Positions 6,730 through 7,642 of a stretch of 7,642 bases of DNA are shown in pieces. The notes beneath the pieces were generated by a model. It saw only the letters and a program-made list of their open reading frames with translations, made no database searches and was not told where the DNA came from. The number at the start of each line of letters is the position of its first letter. Position 1 is the stretch's first letter. The DNA comes from an uncultured Ruminococcus sp. (GTDB lineage Bacteria > Bacillota > Clostridia > Oscillospirales > Acutalibacteraceae). Made by a program: the position numbers and the translations under genes. The stretch lies in the NCBI GenBank assembly GCA_902766305.1, contig CACXDE010000397.1:1-7642 (forward strand), in the 5' to 3' direction.

Positions 6730-7296
6730 CTAAGAAATTATCATAGTTTTTATTCCCAGGACGATCAGTATTATTCCTCCCACAGTCTGGGCGAATACCG
6801 GATCAATACCGCTGAATTTTCTGCCAAGAAGATATCCGGACAAGCATACAATAAATGTTACCGCTCCAATAATAAGAACAGCAGTCAGCATTTTTATAAA
6901 ATTATCAGCACCAATTGCAACCGGCAGTGTTATTCCGACAGTCATAGCATCAATACTTGTTGCAAATGCCATAAATAATACGGTGCGAAATTCAAAGCGT
7001 CCGTCAAGCTTTTTTGTATCTATCCCTGTTTTAGCGTCTATCATCATTTTTATGCCTATAAATGTCAGTATTCCGAAAGCCAGTATATTATCTATTCCTT
7101 TTACTGCATTGCTTCCCGCCTTGCCTACGCTCCATCCCAGAACAGGCATAAGCATCTGGAACATTGCAAACACCGCTGAAACAAGAAAAGCGTAGGATAA
7201 TCTTTTTGATCTGTCCCGTGTTCCATACAGTACGGAAACGGCAAAAGCATCCTGTGCAACAGCAATACCAATAACGGCTGATGATATAATGAGCAT
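6730..7296 (-). CDS. mntP: Manganese efflux pump MntP
   Basis: This 188-residue inner-membrane protein belongs to the MntP (formerly DUF204/YebN) family, which exports excess Mn2+. Length equals that of the E. coli protein as I recall it. About six membrane helices are visible in two similar halves. The two signature acidic positions are present: Asp16 in AVAQDAFAVS (family 'GxSMDAFAxS') and Asp116 in ATSIDAMTVG (family 'ATSxDAxxVG'). PVLGWSVG (51-58) also fits the family's second helix. A small polar linker with several charged residues (about 87-104) separates the halves. Gln replaces the usual Met/Leu just before Asp16, a mild change. The start is ATG 7294-7296, with AAAGGAG (7308-7314) eleven bases upstream, slightly far. 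No yybP-ykoY manganese riboswitch is recognisable in the short leader. It looks monocistronic and unrelated to the operon downstream. Confidence 0.9.
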   Translation of the reverse strand: MLIISSAVIGIAVAQDAFAVSVLYGTRDRSKRLSYAFLVSAVFAMFQMLMPVLGWSVGKAGSNAVKGIDNILAFGILTFIGIKMMIDAKTGIDTKKLDGRFEFRTVLFMAFATSIDAMTVGITLPVAIGADNFIKMLTAVLIIGAVTFIVCLSGYLLGRKFSGIDPVFAQTVGGIILIVLGIKTMIIS

Positions 7297-7340
7297 AATC
7301 GCTTCAACTCCTTTTTCAGTTCAGCAGTATATGACCGGAT

Positions 7341-7371
7341 ATATTAGTGTAAATTATGATTGGAAGGGCAA
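7341..7371 (-). promoter_or_regulatory. Weak candidate promoter for mntP
   Basis: Minus-strand TTGCCC (7366-7371) and TAATAT (7341-7346) are separated by 19 bp, longer than ideal. It is the best sigma-A-like pair I see within 100 bp of the gene. Other boxes such as CATAAT lack a convincing -35. Confidence 0.3.
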
Positions 7372-7422
7372 AATTACTATAACTCTCTTTTTTTAAAAAT
7401 GTTGTTTTTTTAGGAAGGGGGT

Positions 7423-7465
7423 CTGGGGGATAACCCTTTGTTTTCAAACAAAGGGTTTCACCCAG
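7423..7465. repeat. Long imperfect palindrome, Ruminococcus-style intergenic repeat candidate
   Basis: AACCCTTTGTTT (7432-7443) and AAACAAAGGGTT (7446-7457) are perfectly complementary over 12 bp with only TC between. After a small asymmetric interior (two further pairs, one mismatch, one bulge), CTGGG (7423-7427) pairs with CCCAG (7461-7465). In total about 19 bp can pair. Neither strand has a run of T directly after the stem, so it is not a standard intrinsic terminator for either direction. The flanking GGGGGTCTGGGGG is a style I associate with dispersed intergenic elements in Ruminococcaceae; that is memory, not a search. Confidence 0.65.
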
Positions 7466-7642
7466 GTAGTGTTGGCAAAAATTGATTTCTGTGCTGGTCT
7501 AAGTGTAAAAATATAGTTGGCAACAATAAAAATTATCTTTGGTGAAACAAAAACAGAATAGCGCAGCCCGTGATTCATAAAAGTTACGACCAAGAAGAAA
7601 GTGGTGAAAGACTGGTGCGGGAGTGCCGGCTCGGCACTAGCA
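7466..7642 (+). other. Gene-free stretch, candidate structured or dispersed noncoding element running off the window
   Basis: The 346 bases from 7297 to 7642 contain no convincing gene; from 7466 on they look organised. GTTGGCAA occurs twice exactly 45 bp apart (7471-7478 and 7516-7523). GGTGAAAC (7541-7548) is a perfect complement of GTTTCACC (7455-7462) in the palindrome's right arm. GC content rises sharply after 7561, with a 7-bp hairpin at 7622-7638. A minus-strand frame stays open for about 65 codons (to a stop at 7444-7446), but it has no start with a ribosome binding site and composition unlike the neighbours. The direction shown is a guess. It could be a dispersed repeat, a leader of a plus-strand gene to the right, or part of a larger RNA. 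Confidence 0.35.
7622..7638. repeat. Perfect 7-bp GC-rich hairpin at the right edge
   Basis: AGTGCCG (7622-7628) pairs with CGGCACT (7632-7638) around a GCT loop. There is no T tract within the visible sequence, so terminator function cannot be judged. Loop triplet and arm style resemble the hairpin at 6623-6637. Confidence 0.5.

Noticed and set aside
7357..7373. Half-match to a Mn-responsive MntR-type operator (ATTTTGCC) upstream of mntP
   Set aside because: Only one half-site resembles the B. subtilis-type operator; the dyad partner is missing.
7297..7420. yybP-ykoY manganese riboswitch upstream of mntP
   Set aside because: Expected from the gene's biology in many bacteria, but the leader is short and I see none of the conserved loop sequences.
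7444..7641. Minus-strand frame open for about 65 codons at the right edge
   Set aside because: The only ATG (7576-7578) lacks a ribosome binding site, and the frame runs through a palindrome and repeated motifs; noncoding repeat is more likely.
7614..7642. Possible group II intron 5' end (GTGCG) at the right edge
   Set aside because: GTGCG alone is too short to support an intron, and no domain V or reverse transcriptase is within the window.
1..7642. CRISPR array, tRNA, rRNA, transposase or integrase
   Set aside because: No spaced direct-repeat array, cloverleaf with CCA-end signals, rRNA sequence or recombinase motif was seen on either strand.

Overview
The window looks like chromosomal DNA from an anaerobic, low-to-moderate GC Firmicute, most likely a Ruminococcus-like member of the Oscillospiraceae/Ruminococcaceae. 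I base this on the AT-rich intergenic DNA, strong AGGAGG-type ribosome binding sites, the clostridial NifU-like Fe-S scaffold at the left edge, and a GGGGGTCTGGGGG-type intergenic palindrome near the right edge, a style I associate with this group. The assignment rests on recognition, not on a search. All convincing genes lie on the minus strand, so transcription runs from high to low coordinates.

From right to left in transcription order: (i) 7297-7642 has no gene. It holds a 19-bp imperfect palindrome and a probable structured or repeated element that runs off the window edge. (ii) An mntP-like manganese exporter (6730-7296) follows. (iii) An intergenic stretch (6544-6729) carries a short GC-rich hairpin and a near-consensus extended -10 promoter (TTGACA-17-TAAAAT). 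(iv) A tight four-gene cluster comes next: a zinc-ribbon two-TM membrane protein (5758-6528), an M13-family zinc metallopeptidase lipoprotein (3730-5709), a ten-TM FtsX/MacB-type ABC permease (1263-3725) and its ATPase (564-1244). Gaps are 48, 4 and 18 nt, and no internal promoter is evident. (v) A separate promoter (TTGAAT-17-TATATT) drives the NifU-like Fe-S scaffold gene, which is cut by the left edge.

The main point of interest is the four-gene cluster. A surface-anchored M13 endopeptidase is translationally coupled to a MacB/LolCDE/BceAB-superfamily transporter that has two large extracytoplasmic domains. A membrane protein of unknown function leads the operon. The permease and ATPase should form one type VII ABC complex. 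This class mostly moves or extracts lipoproteins, peptides and lipid-bound antibiotics by mechanotransmission, without classical transport through the membrane. The peptidase would act on the same outer face. The natural inference is a peptide-processing, envelope-maintenance or peptide-defence module, but the sequence does not show the substrate. Two start sites were moved from the longest open frames because ribosome-binding-site spacing decides them: the zinc-ribbon gene to ATG 6528 and the peptidase gene to ATG 5709.
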